In this document: positions 55,901 through 64,000 of the stretch, one piece after another
Numbering within the stretch: the stretch's first letter is position 1
How the letters are laid out: each line of letters starts with the position of its first letter
Source: Ornithinibacillus caprae
GTDB lineage: Bacteria; Bacillota; Bacilli; Bacillales; Amphibacillaceae
Length of the DNA stretch: 64,000 nt
Assembly: GCF_009728145.1 (NCBI RefSeq)
Contig: NZ_WOCA01000015.1
Coordinates: forward strand, 1 to 64,000
Direction: 5' to 3'
Program-made: the position numbers and the translations under genes
Notes under the pieces: generated by a model
Seen by the model: the letters and a program-made list of their open reading frames with translations, nothing else
Told to the model about the DNA's origin: nothing
Databases searched by the model: none

Positions 55901-55910
55901 AAAATCCCTT

Positions 55911-56219
55911 CTATCCCGTGAAGTCAAACTTATTCCCTAAATAAGGATGATCTATAGATTGCTTCTTATTTTTTGTTGAATTTTTCCTCTGCGTATCATG
56001 TTGATTAGTAGTACTGTTATTTTCCTCATCTTCTAGCTTAGTTTTTGCTACATCTTCCTGTTGCTGTACCTTTTTACGTTTTAATTCTTCTTGTTTTAAT
56101 TGACTTTGTACAAGTGATTCCTGGAAATGTTGATTCTGCTTTAACATTTGGTCTTGTAGTTTTCCTGCATCCTGTGTTCTTGGAAGTGCCACTTGTAATT
56201 CTATTGATTTCCAACTCAA
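55911..56219 (-). CDS. Uncharacterised small protein between FapA-like and SwrB genes
   Basis: A 102-residue soluble protein of unknown function. The first 25 residues look ordered and conserved in style (SWKSIELQVALPRTQDAGK). A Gln/Lys/Glu-rich probable coiled coil follows (about 25-65), then a Ser/Asn/Lys-rich tail ending YLGNKFDFTG. There is no signal peptide or membrane segment. The start is TTG at 56219 with AGGGTG about 8 nt upstream. It lies 21 nt after the fapA-like gene and 10 nt before swrB, inside the flagellar operon, so a motility-related role is plausible but unproven. Confidence 0.75.
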   Translation of the reverse strand: MSWKSIELQVALPRTQDAGKLQDQMLKQNQHFQESLVQSQLKQEELKRKKVQQQEDVAKTKLEDEENNSTTNQHDTQRKNSTKNKKQSIDHPYLGNKFDFTG

Positions 56220-56240
56220 TTAGAAACACCCTCTCCATAG

Positions 56241-57611
56241 TTACAAGCTAATACTGATGATCTCATGATGATCCAGTTTCATTTGTATATGTTGATGGAC
56301 GGTATTAATTGTTTTTTTGTACTTACCAAAACTAACCATAACATTCGGGTATAAATACGTATTAACAATTAATTTAGCCTGTTTCTCATCGCCTAAGTTT
56401 GAATTAATATCCTCAAGCATCTTATTAACTTCTGTTATCTTTTGGGTTGTTTGTTGATAGGTGTGTTTTTGTCTAAGCAAGGCAATTCTTAATTTTGGGT
56501 TATCTTGAATGTCGTTTCTTTCTTTTAATTTATTTCCAATTATATTTAATTTCGTCAAGGAATCTAATAATTCCTCTTTTTTAAGTAGTAATTCTTCTTC
56601 TTTTTCACGTTGAAGTTTATTAACTCCAAAGCTAATTTCTGTTTTAGTTTGTAATTTGTTTCCTATCTCTTTTGCTTCGATAAACTCACCAGCTGAAACA
56701 CTACCACCAATAATATTACCACGTTGGCAAAACACCTGATTTCCCGCTGTACTAACACTATGCATGATTGAATTTTCTACATATAAGTTCTTTCCTGCAT
56801 TCACTATACCCTGATTGATATAACCAATATGTATATTTTCTGCAGCTGTTATACTGCCTTTTTGCAATCCCGATAAACCTCCAGAAATATAAATAGAACC
56901 ACCAGCATCTATTTCTGCTGCTTCAACCATCCCAAACACCTTAACATCTCCTAAGGCTTTAATCCTATACCCAGAAGGAACATTCCCATGAACAATGATC
57001 GAACCAATAAAATCTAAATTTCCATCTTTCATAGATAAAGTATCATGTACTTCAAATACCTCATGTACGTCAATATAGTTTCCTTTCAAACTAACTTGTC
57101 CATCTGAAGTAGCATAAAATGATTGGGTGTCCTCTTTAAATTCAACATTTTTTCTAGCGGTAATGGTTAGAGCCTTCCCTGGCTTTGCCTGTACAATATT
57201 CCCAAAGATATCCTTTCCATTGATACCGTTTGTAGGAGGAATTACTTCTGCTAACTTCTCCCCATCTGTAACCGAAGGAATACGCATGACATCACGAAAA
57301 TTCCAAGCATTATCTTTGTCAACGTCAGAATTAAGGTCAAATGCATATTGTATTTTACCGTCAATTCCCACTTGTGCAGGTGTTCCTTTAGAAACAACAA
57401 TAGGAAATTGATCCTTAGGCATTCTTTTAGATAATAATGTAACATGATGCTCAATAATTCCATAAACAATATTATGTTCACGAAGATATTGAGTGATTTC
57501 TTCGTACGCTACATCAATATCTTCTTCATGATATGACTCTGTGCAATCAATTTCTGCAAACATATAATCATGGGAAATTTTTAGAGTGAAATGTTCGTGA
57601 ATCTGCCCCAT
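56241..57611 (-). CDS. FapA-family (DUF342) protein
   Basis: A 456-residue DUF342/flagellar assembly protein A family member. The N-terminal half is mixed alpha/beta (DGKIQYAFDLN, PPTNGINGKDIFG). The middle is a repetitive beta-helix-like part with Gly/Val/Ile spacing (about 185-320: VHGNVPSGYRIKALGDVKVFG, ISGGLSGLQKG), and the C-terminus is a coiled coil (about 335-420). The molecular role is poorly known; some members are flagellum- or polar-localisation-linked. The ATG has AGAGGGG upstream. It is not in the B. subtilis sigD-swrB interval, but similar insertions occur in related genera. Confidence 0.85.
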   Translation of the reverse strand: MGQIHEHFTLKISHDYMFAEIDCTESYHEEDIDVAYEEITQYLREHNIVYGIIEHHVTLLSKRMPKDQFPIVVSKGTPAQVGIDGKIQYAFDLNSDVDKDNAWNFRDVMRIPSVTDGEKLAEVIPPTNGINGKDIFGNIVQAKPGKALTITARKNVEFKEDTQSFYATSDGQVSLKGNYIDVHEVFEVHDTLSMKDGNLDFIGSIIVHGNVPSGYRIKALGDVKVFGMVEAAEIDAGGSIYISGGLSGLQKGSITAAENIHIGYINQGIVNAGKNLYVENSIMHSVSTAGNQVFCQRGNIIGGSVSAGEFIEAKEIGNKLQTKTEISFGVNKLQREKEEELLLKKEELLDSLTKLNIIGNKLKERNDIQDNPKLRIALLRQKHTYQQTTQKITEVNKMLEDINSNLGDEKQAKLIVNTYLYPNVMVSFGKYKKTINTVHQHIQMKLDHHEIISISL

Positions 57612-57630
57612 GTTCTTCCCCTCTTTGGTG

Positions 57631-58398
57631 TTATATTTTTTCTAGTATCCCTCTTAGTTTCACAACAGCTTTCTTATGAATTTGAGAAATTCTAGATGTT
57701 GTTAATCCTAATACGTGTCCTATTTCTGTAAACGTTAATTCTTCATTATAAAATAAACTAATGATCATTTGTTCGTTTTCATTTAATGATTTGATCCCCA
57801 TAGCAAGATCCTTATTTAACTCAGATTTTACTATATTTTCATCTGGAGAGGATGCAGATCTATCTGGTATGGAATACCCTATACCTTCTTTATGATCAAA
57901 TGAACCATCCTTGGGTTTTTCTTCAATAGAAAGAACGTTTGCAAATAAGGAATCACGGATCAATGTTTCTACTTCTTTAACCGGGAGTTCTGCAGCCGTA
58001 GCAATTTCTTGTAAAGTTGGTTCTCTTTGGTTGGATTGCTCTAATTGTTGAGAGATTTGATCAACCTTCTTTGCTTTGTCTCTAATAGACCTAGGTAGCC
58101 AATCTTCCTTACGCAATCCATCCATAATGGCACCACGAATTCGAAACGAGGCGTACGTCTCAAATTTCAAATCCCGATCAATCTCGAATTTTTTTAATGC
58201 ATCATATAAACCCATTAAACCGAGGCTTTTTAAGTCATCTTTTTGAACACTACTTGGTAGATGACTAGCCGTTCTGTCGACGTGAAAGTTTACTAAATAC
58301 ATGTAATTTTTTATTAGTTCATTTGCTGCTTCATTATCTTTCTCTTCTAACCATTTATTCCATAATCCTTGCTCTAGAGGAGATCTAGTTTTTTTCAA
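57631..58398 (-). CDS. sigD: Flagellar sigma factor SigD (FliA)
   Basis: Directs transcription of flagellin, motor and autolysin genes. The 255-residue protein has sigma regions 2 (LGLMGLYDALKKFE, TYASFRIRGAIMDGLRKEDW), 3 and 4 (LTFTEIGHVLGLTTSRISQIHKKA). All are complete. The best start is TTG at 58398, about 10 nt from GGGAGGAG. Oddly an ATG at 58405, better placed for that site, opens a six-codon frame (MKIEKN) that overlaps the sigD start out of frame. It follows cheD by 55 nt and precedes the fapA-like gene by 19 nt. Confidence 0.95.
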   Translation of the reverse strand: MKKTRSPLEQGLWNKWLEEKDNEAANELIKNYMYLVNFHVDRTASHLPSSVQKDDLKSLGLMGLYDALKKFEIDRDLKFETYASFRIRGAIMDGLRKEDWLPRSIRDKAKKVDQISQQLEQSNQREPTLQEIATAAELPVKEVETLIRDSLFANVLSIEEKPKDGSFDHKEGIGYSIPDRSASSPDENIVKSELNKDLAMGIKSLNENEQMIISLFYNEELTFTEIGHVLGLTTSRISQIHKKAVVKLRGILEKI

Positions 58399-58453
58399 TT
58401 TTCATCTACTCCTCCCTAGTTTTTTGCGTTTTTCGTATTACCATAAATGATAA

Positions 58454-58954
58454 TTAAATAATCGCTTCACCTTTAGAAACAGTTCGTATCTTCAATTCAC
58501 CAGTATCTGGATCAAAATCTATTGTGCGACCACAATTGCCGCCAACATCAGATGCTACAACTGGAATATGATATTTACTGAGCCTTTTTAAAACCGCTTC
58601 TACATTCCGCCTTCCAATTCGGATCGTATCATTGGAAGAAAATTGAAACATTTGTGCTCCACCAGCGATTTTAGCCTTTAAAGCAAATTTCCTTACACCG
58701 TTTTCTAACAATTTCTCCATCATATTATCTATTGCCGTATCCGCATATTTAAATGCATTAAAATTTGTCTGTTTAGCTAAATTTGAATCTGGTAACATAA
58801 TATGAGCTAGTCCAGCTGTTTTTTTAGGTAAATCATAAATAACAATTCCAACACAGGAACCTAATCCGGTTGTTCGAATGGTATTAGGTGCCGTAACAAT
58901 ATTAACATCAGCTATTCCTACTTTTACGATTGATTTTATCTCATTCATTTTCAT
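58454..58954 (-). CDS. cheD: Chemoreceptor glutamine deamidase CheD
   Basis: Deamidates receptor glutamines and interacts with CheC in adaptation. The 166-residue protein has the catalytic Cys34 in GLGSCVGI and His51 in LAHIML, with the GRTIDFDPDTG C-terminal region. The start overlaps the cheC end by 14 nt; Met codons at 58954 and 58948 are both possible, with AGGA a few bases upstream. It is part of the B. subtilis-type adaptation system with CheC. Confidence 0.95.
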   Translation of the reverse strand: MKMNEIKSIVKVGIADVNIVTAPNTIRTTGLGSCVGIVIYDLPKKTAGLAHIMLPDSNLAKQTNFNAFKYADTAIDNMMEKLLENGVRKFALKAKIAGGAQMFQFSSNDTIRIGRRNVEAVLKRLSKYHIPVVASDVGGNCGRTIDFDPDTGELKIRTVSKGEAII

Positions 58955-59579
58955 TAATTCCTAGCGCACGAAAAATTTTTTCGAAGGATTCTGGTCCTGG
59001 AAGAAATAAAAATTGACCATTAATACCATTTTTCAAATTTGCATCATTTATTTTTGTATCAATAATAATGGCATAGTCGGTCGCGTGAGATATTTCTAAT
59101 AATCCTACAGAAAGAATAGCACCTGCCATATCAACACTGAAGTGTGGTATCGAGGTATTCATATTAAGGTTTGTAAAGTCAGAAAGCGCTGATAAATAAG
59201 ATCCTGCTAATATATTCCCTGTTTCCTTCAAAGCAGAGATAGCAAAGTCGTTACAAGTGCCATCTTCATGAAATAGCCTTTGCTTTGAATTTGATGTGAT
59301 ATGTTTCACTAAAGATTCTGCTTCATCTACCGTAAATAAAAGGTAAACCATCCCAGGTGCTTCTCCCTGTATTTGAAATAATATAGCTACTACTAAGGAT
59401 TCTGCTCCACCAATCATATCCATTACTTCATCAAATTCAATGATGCTAACATTTGGTACTTGCATATCAATTTTTTCATTGATTAATTTTGACATGGAAG
59501 TAGCTGCATTACCAGCACCAATATTGCCAATTTCTCGTAAAGCGTCTAATTGAATAGTGGATAAGTGATTATAGTTCAT
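58941..59579 (-). CDS. cheC: CheY-P phosphatase CheC
   Basis: Dephosphorylates CheY-P and controls CheD. The 212-residue protein has both active-site motifs of CheC: E16-IG-N19 in LREIGNIGAGNA, and a second E-TG-N in ALKETGNILAG, so it is the two-site form. The length is normal. The ATG lies 4 nt after the cheW stop with AGAAGG upstream. It is between cheW and cheD as in B. subtilis. Confidence 0.95.
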   Translation of the reverse strand: MNYNHLSTIQLDALREIGNIGAGNAATSMSKLINEKIDMQVPNVSIIEFDEVMDMIGGAESLVVAILFQIQGEAPGMVYLLFTVDEAESLVKHITSNSKQRLFHEDGTCNDFAISALKETGNILAGSYLSALSDFTNLNMNTSIPHFSVDMAGAILSVGLLEISHATDYAIIIDTKINDANLKNGINGQFLFLPGPESFEKIFRALGINENE

Positions 59580-59583
59580 TAGC

Positions 59584-60054
59584 TTAACCTTCTACTGTTT
59601 TTAACTCTTTCATTTCTTCGGTTGTTAATACTTTTTGCAAATCAAGTAATATTAATAAACGGTTTTCTAATTTAGCAACACCTTCGATATAATCAACGTC
59701 AACTGCTCCAACTACCTCCGGTGCAGGTTCAATTACGTTTACAGGGATATCGATAACATCATTTGCTGCATCAACAATTAACCCTACCTCCATATCATCA
59801 AGAGATACAATAATAATACGTGTTGATTCATTATAATCTGTAGCTTCAATACCGAAACGTACTCTTAAATCAATAATTGGAGTTACAACACCACGTAAAT
59901 TAACAACACCTTTTACAAAATCAGCAGTTTGTGGAACCCTTGTAATTTTCATTAATCTCTCGATGGATCCAACTTGTTTCACTGGTACCGCGAACTCTTC
60001 ATCTTTTAATTGAAATACAATAACCTTTTGTTCCAACATTGTCTCATTTTCCAT
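59584..60054 (-). CDS. cheW: Chemotaxis coupling protein CheW
   Basis: An SH3-like adaptor that links receptors to CheA. The 156-residue protein has the CheW domain (IVFQLKDEEFAVPVKQV, TRVPQTADFVKGVVNLRG, PIIDLR). The ATG at 60054 has AGGGGG upstream; a Met four codons later is possible but less well placed. It lies 12 nt downstream of cheA. Confidence 0.96.
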   Translation of the reverse strand: MENETMLEQKVIVFQLKDEEFAVPVKQVGSIERLMKITRVPQTADFVKGVVNLRGVVTPIIDLRVRFGIEATDYNESTRIIIVSLDDMEVGLIVDAANDVIDIPVNVIEPAPEVVGAVDVDYIEGVAKLENRLLILLDLQKVLTTEEMKELKTVEG

Positions 60055-60066
60055 AATTATTACCCC

Positions 60067-62088
60067 CTATTTAATAAGTGCATTACTGTCAATAATTAAT
60101 GCTACTTCCCCATCTCCTAAAATTGTCGCACCTGAAATTGCAAAAGCATTTGTTAAGTAGTTTCCTAGCGACTTTAATACGACTTCCTGTTGACCTATAA
60201 AGGAATCTACAACCAAACCTGCCATTTTATCCCCTTTTTTAACAATAACGACGGATACATAATCACTATTATTCTGACTGGAGTCTAAAACAGAGAAAAT
60301 GTCTTTCAAGTATGCTAAAGGTACCACTTCCCCTCTGAAATCTATAACATGTTTGTTGTGTGCTGAAAGAATTTGATCTTTATGCATAATGGCAGTTTCG
60401 ATAATTGATGATAATGGAATCGCATATTTTTCATTATCTAATTCTACTAATAAGACAGAAATAATCGATAAGGTTAAAGGAAGTTGAATAGAAAATATCG
60501 ATCCTTCATTAAGACTTGAATCAATAGAAATGCTTCCACCCAATGATTCAATCGTATTTTTTACAACATCCAATCCTACACCTCGGCCAGATATATCCGA
60601 AATTTTCTCCGCAGTAGAAAAACCACTTGACATTATAAGTTCATAAATCTGTTGGTCGGTTAAGGTATCAATCTCAGACTCGGTTATAATTCCATTCGTT
60701 AGAGCTTTAGATAATACTTTCTCTTTATTAATACCAGCACCATCATCTGATATTTCTATAAACACATGATTACCGCTATGATAAGCTTCTAGTTTAATTG
60801 TCCCTTGTTCAGGCTTTCCTTTTTCTCTTCTTACCTGAGGTGTTTCAATGCCATGGTCAATCGCATTACGTAGTAAATGTACCAATGGGTCTCCGATTTC
60901 ATCAATTACCGTTCGATCTAATTCTGTATCTGCTCCAATGATTTCAAGTTCGATATCCTTCTGTAATTCACGTGCTAAATTTCGAATCATTCTTGGGAAT
61001 CTACTAAACACTTGGTCAATTGGTACCATACGCATCGTTAATATTATATTTTGTAAATTGCCAGAAACTCGTGACATACGTTCAACTGTCTCTTGCAAGT
61101 CATGATGTTGTAGCTCACCAGCAATTTGTTCTAATCTTCCTCGATCAATTACAAGCTCTTCGAATAAGTTCATTAACACATCCAAACGATCGATATTAAC
61201 TCTAATCGTTTTAGAAGTTGAATTAGTAGCTTTACCTGTTTGTTTTTCTTTTTCTACCTGTTTCAATTCTGATTGTTCAACAGCTGGCACGGTTTCTTTT
61301 TGCTGTTTATTCTCTATAAATTTAGCTACTGAGAAATGGTTAATGGATACTTGCTCTATTTCAGATACTTTTAATATTTTTTCCTTGATCTCAGCTTCAG
61401 GTTGCTCGGAAACTAGAATTAAGCTAAATGAAACGTCAAAATTCTCTTCCTCTAAATCACTTACAGACGGCTCCGATCGAATGACTTCTCCTATCTTTTC
61501 TAAAACTTCGAAAACCATAAAAACACGGGCACCTTTAAGTAGACAATCTTCTCTTAATGTAACGGTTATTTCATAGTTTGAGAAACCGCGTTCTGATGAC
61601 TCATTTAATATCGAAAGTTCGAATTCATCAAGTGATGGTATGGTTTGTAAATTACTTGATATTACTTGTTCTTCAACTTCGGTAGTAGCTACTGCAGGAG
61701 GTAATGAATCACCATTTTCAATCGCTTCCAATTTAGCAGAAATTGGACCAACCTCTCTTGCACCATTACTACCATTAGAAATATTCTCTACCATTGCATT
61801 TAAGCTGTCTACTGTTTCAAATAAGGTGTCGATCATGTTTGGGTTAACAGCTATTTTTTCATACCGAATACCATCAAAAATATTCTCTAACTTATGTGTG
61901 AGATTTGCTATATCCTGAAACCCCATTGTAGCAGACATCCCCTTTAAGGTATGTGCCGCCCTAAAAATTTCATCAATAATCGATTTTTCATTAGGGTTCT
62001 TCTCTAAATCTAGCAATTTTTTATATAGAACTTCTAAATGCTCTGTACTCTCATCAATAAACACATCCATATATTGTGCTGTATCCAT
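60067..62088 (-). CDS. cheA: Chemotaxis histidine kinase CheA
   Basis: Autophosphorylates in response to receptor state and passes phosphate to CheY and CheB. The 673-residue protein has the P1 HPt domain with His46 (RAAHTLKG) and a P2 region (about 165-255). The P3 dimerisation helices (about 290-350) are followed by the P4 kinase with N-box HLLRNAIDHGIE, G1 DDGAGI and G2 GRGVGLDVV, and then the P5 CheW-like domain. All parts are intact. The ATG has GGGGG upstream, 12 nt after cheB. Confidence 0.97.
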   Translation of the reverse strand: MDTAQYMDVFIDESTEHLEVLYKKLLDLEKNPNEKSIIDEIFRAAHTLKGMSATMGFQDIANLTHKLENIFDGIRYEKIAVNPNMIDTLFETVDSLNAMVENISNGSNGAREVGPISAKLEAIENGDSLPPAVATTEVEEQVISSNLQTIPSLDEFELSILNESSERGFSNYEITVTLREDCLLKGARVFMVFEVLEKIGEVIRSEPSVSDLEEENFDVSFSLILVSEQPEAEIKEKILKVSEIEQVSINHFSVAKFIENKQQKETVPAVEQSELKQVEKEKQTGKATNSTSKTIRVNIDRLDVLMNLFEELVIDRGRLEQIAGELQHHDLQETVERMSRVSGNLQNIILTMRMVPIDQVFSRFPRMIRNLARELQKDIELEIIGADTELDRTVIDEIGDPLVHLLRNAIDHGIETPQVRREKGKPEQGTIKLEAYHSGNHVFIEISDDGAGINKEKVLSKALTNGIITESEIDTLTDQQIYELIMSSGFSTAEKISDISGRGVGLDVVKNTIESLGGSISIDSSLNEGSIFSIQLPLTLSIISVLLVELDNEKYAIPLSSIIETAIMHKDQILSAHNKHVIDFRGEVVPLAYLKDIFSVLDSSQNNSDYVSVVIVKKGDKMAGLVVDSFIGQQEVVLKSLGNYLTNAFAISGATILGDGEVALIIDSNALIK

Positions 62089-62100
62089 CCTAATTCCCCC

Positions 62101-63150
62101 CTAAACTAAACGCTTTGTTATAGAATCTATCATTTGTCCAACCTGTTGAATATGTAGTATATAATTAACCACGTTTGTTTTGATGGCTGATTTTGGCATA
62201 CCATAGACAACGGAAGATTCTTCAGATTCAGCAATAACAATCGTATTAGGATCTACATCCTTTAACCGTTTGACCCCAACGGAACCATCACTACCCATTC
62301 CAGTTAATACAACTGCTATTTTATTTACTCGCTTCATATTAGTAAGTGATTCAAATAGAACATCTACCGAAGGCTTATGTAAATAACCTTGGCTTTCTTC
62401 AGATAATTCAATTGCATACGCTGTACCAACATTTCGAATTTTCATATGAAAGCTTCCCGGTGCAATATATGCTGTTCGGTCCTTGATGATTTCTCCATGC
62501 GTTGCTTCTTTTACATGGATATGGGTTTTAATATTCAGTCGTTCAGCAAGTGACTTCGTAAACCCCCGAGGCATATGTTGGGCAATTAATATCGGTGTAT
62601 CAAATTCCACTGGTAAACTAGTTAGAACTGTTTGCAATGCCCTAGGTCCACCTGTAGAAGATCCAATGGCAATGATTGATTTCTTATGTGGCTGTTGAGC
62701 TTGTTGTAGTTTAGGGTGTGGCTTCACATGCCTTGTTTGTGTTGTTAATTGAGCTTGTGAAGCTGCTAACACCTTATCAATTATTTCTTGTTTAATCGTA
62801 TTTATGTCTAAAGAAATAGAACCAGACGGCTTGGTAATGAAGTCAACCGCACCATTTGAAATTGCTTGAACAGTTTTCGAAGCTCCTTCAGCAGTTACGC
62901 TTGAAAGCATAACGATAGGTAACGGATTTTCCTTCATGATCGTTGCTAAAGCAGTAATGCCATCCATTTTAGGCATTTCTACATCTAACGTTACAACATC
63001 CGGCTTCCATCTCTTTATCTTCTGTATGCCCTCTTCACCATTTCGAGCTGTAGCAATCACATTTATTCGATTATCACTTTCTAAAATGTCTGTTATCATT
63101 TTGCGCATAAATGCCGAATCATCCACTACAATAACACGAATAGGTTTCAC
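62101..63150 (-). CDS. cheB: Receptor methylesterase CheB
   Basis: A response regulator-methylesterase that removes receptor methyl groups. The 349-residue protein has the receiver domain with Asp56 (VVTLDVEMPKMDG) and the esterase domain with the triad Ser (IGSSTGGP, near residue 166), His (AQHMPRGF) and Asp (TGMGSDG). The linker is Gln/His-rich (about 140-158). The start is GTG at 63150 with GAGGTAA upstream. It lies 5 nt after flhG. No cheR is adjacent, as in the B. subtilis operon. Confidence 0.96.
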   Translation of the reverse strand: MKPIRVIVVDDSAFMRKMITDILESDNRINVIATARNGEEGIQKIKRWKPDVVTLDVEMPKMDGITALATIMKENPLPIVMLSSVTAEGASKTVQAISNGAVDFITKPSGSISLDINTIKQEIIDKVLAASQAQLTTQTRHVKPHPKLQQAQQPHKKSIIAIGSSTGGPRALQTVLTSLPVEFDTPILIAQHMPRGFTKSLAERLNIKTHIHVKEATHGEIIKDRTAYIAPGSFHMKIRNVGTAYAIELSEESQGYLHKPSVDVLFESLTNMKRVNKIAVVLTGMGSDGSVGVKRLKDVDPNTIVIAESEESSVVYGMPKSAIKTNVVNYILHIQQVGQMIDSITKRLV

Positions 63151-63155
63151 AACGG

Positions 63156-64000
63156 TTACCTCTCTCTAATTAGTCGTTTGAATTTCTGTATAAATGATAC
63201 CGGTTCATTCGCAGTTTGTGTTGCGGAATCTGAAATATAGTTTTTAATTAACAATTTCAGCGCTTTTGAAACTGCTGCCTTTTTATTAAAAATACTATAA
63301 GGAACTTGGCGAATTACTGCAGTTGAAACAACTTGATCATCTGGTAGAATTCCTAAAAGCTGTATGTCTTTTTTTAAAAACTGTTTAACCACTCGCTGAA
63401 ATCTTTCTAGAGCCTTTGTACCACTTTTTTGTGACTGAGAGCGATTCATGAGTACATACATAGATAATCCGGGCTGTTCTTTCACAATATGTTTAATCAT
63501 GCTATAAGCATCTGTGATCGAGGTTGGCTCAGGTGTAGTAACAACTATACACTCATCAGCAGCGAGTACAAATGCCATACTAGTTGGAGTTGCTCCAGCT
63601 CCCATATCAAATACAATAAAGTCATACATTTTAGAAATCTTATGATACTGAACAAAGAAGTAATCTAACTCAGTTTGATCCAACGAGAAAATATCATTTA
63701 AGCCTGTTCCACCAGAAATATAAGATAAATTATTGGGACCTGTCTCAATAATGTCATAAATGGGTAATTGTTCCTGTAACATATCTACTATTGTGTATTG
63801 AGAATGTAAGCCAAGTAGTATCTCAATATTCCCCATTCCTATATCCAAATCAATTAATAGTACTTTTTTGTCATTTCTACATAATTCTAATGAAAAGTTT
63901 AAAGCAGTGTTAGATTTCCCAACTCCACCCTTTCCACTTACAAACGAGATCGTTTTTGCTTGTTTAGGGTTTTGTAAAATTTCAAATTGTCGTCGAAGAC
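63156..64000 (-). CDS. flhG: FlhG/YlxH MinD-like ATPase (5' end cut by window)
   Basis: FlhG sets flagellar number and placement with the SRP-GTPase FlhF. The window holds 281 codons of the frame; the N-terminal residues lie beyond base 64000. The deviant Walker A GKGGVGKSN is visible near 63905-63930, followed by LLIDLDIGMGN and, downstream, the FIVFDMGAGAT segment. The C-terminus is Lys/Arg-rich. By comparison with the usual family length (about 290-300) only about 10-20 residues are missing. It is the first gene of the chemotaxis part of the operon here. Confidence 0.93.
   Translation of the reverse strand, partial: LRRQFEILQNPKQAKTISFVSGKGGVGKSNTALNFSLELCRNDKKVLLIDLDIGMGNIEILLGLHSQYTIVDMLQEQLPIYDIIETGPNNLSYISGGTGLNDIFSLDQTELDYFFVQYHKISKMYDFIVFDMGAGATPTSMAFVLAADECIVVTTPEPTSITDAYSMIKHIVKEQPGLSMYVLMNRSQSQKSGTKALERFQRVVKQFLKKDIQLLGILPDDQVVSTAVIRQVPYSIFNKKAAVSKALKLLIKNYISDSATQTANEPVSFIQKFKRLIRER

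Noticed and set aside
1-64000. CRISPR arrays, rRNA or tRNA genes, prophage, replication origin
   Set aside because: No regularly spaced direct repeats, no rRNA or tRNA-like cloverleaf sequence, no phage genes and no DnaA-box cluster were noticed on reading.

Overview
This 64 kb window is a stretch of a low-GC Gram-positive chromosome. The gene content and order match the recA-cotE, dapA-spoIIIE, pnp-rimP, polC-rpsB and sigD-che blocks of endospore-forming Bacillaceae. Spore genes (cotE, spoVS, spoVFA/B, spoIIIE, ymxH), the RicA protein and a CheC/CheD-type chemotaxis operon all point that way. Very acidic extracytoplasmic linkers in the RodZ-like protein and the BmpA-type lipoprotein, and a strongly AT-rich background, suggest a halotolerant genus near Oceanobacillus, Virgibacillus or Gracilibacillus. 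That genus-level guess is inference. Every intact gene lies on the minus strand, so biological order runs from the right end of the window to the left. The only plus-strand coding material is a decayed transposon gene.

Layout in transcriptional order (right to left). (1) 64000-55415: flhG (cut by the window edge), cheB, cheA, cheW, cheC, cheD, sigD, a FapA-family gene, an unnamed small gene and swrB. This is the tail of the flagellar/chemotaxis operon. (2) 55405-50320: rpsB, tsf, pyrH, frr, uppS, cdsA, covering translation, UMP kinase and the start of envelope lipid synthesis. (3) 50265-43440: rasP, polC and an RsbR-like STAS gene. The usual dxr and proS genes are absent from this locus. (4) 43188-33509: rimP, nusA, rnpM, ylxQ, infB, ylxP, rbfA, truB, ribF, rpsO, pnp. 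(5) 33163-24621: ylxY, mlpA, ymxH, spoVFA, spoVFB, asd, dapG, dapA, tepA, ylzJ. This makes lysine/diaminopimelate precursors and dipicolinate; rnjB is missing from its usual slot between dapA and tepA. (6) 24489-16365: spoIIIE, a GntR/UTRA regulator, and a BmpA-type nucleoside ABC transporter (lipoprotein, ATPase, two permeases). (7) 16364-15071: an accessory island with a TnpB relic, its omega-RNA-like 3' end, and intergenic repeats. (8) 15070-234: ymfF, ymfH, ymfI, ymfJ, ymfK, rodZ/ymfM, pgsA, cinA, recA, rny, ymdB, spoVS, miaB, ricA, cotE.

Transcription units are well marked by about two dozen terminator-like hairpins, several of them built on a recurring AAACCCTT/AAGGGTTT stem. Promoter-like sequences with good spacing were found for recA (with a LexA/DinR box), rpsB and rpsO. 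Many start codons were corrected from Shine-Dalgarno placement; TTG and GTG starts are common (recA, rny, nusA, rimP, truB, rasP, mlpA, sigD, dapG, cheB and others).

No complete new defence or mobile system was seen. The points most worth a second look are the TnpB/omega-RNA relic and nearby right-end-like hairpin, the RsbR-like gene next to polC in a locus that has lost dxr and proS, the missing rnjB, the uncharacterised FapA-SwrB interval gene, candidate structured leaders of rpsB and rpsO, and an unusual overlapping six-codon reading frame at the sigD start.
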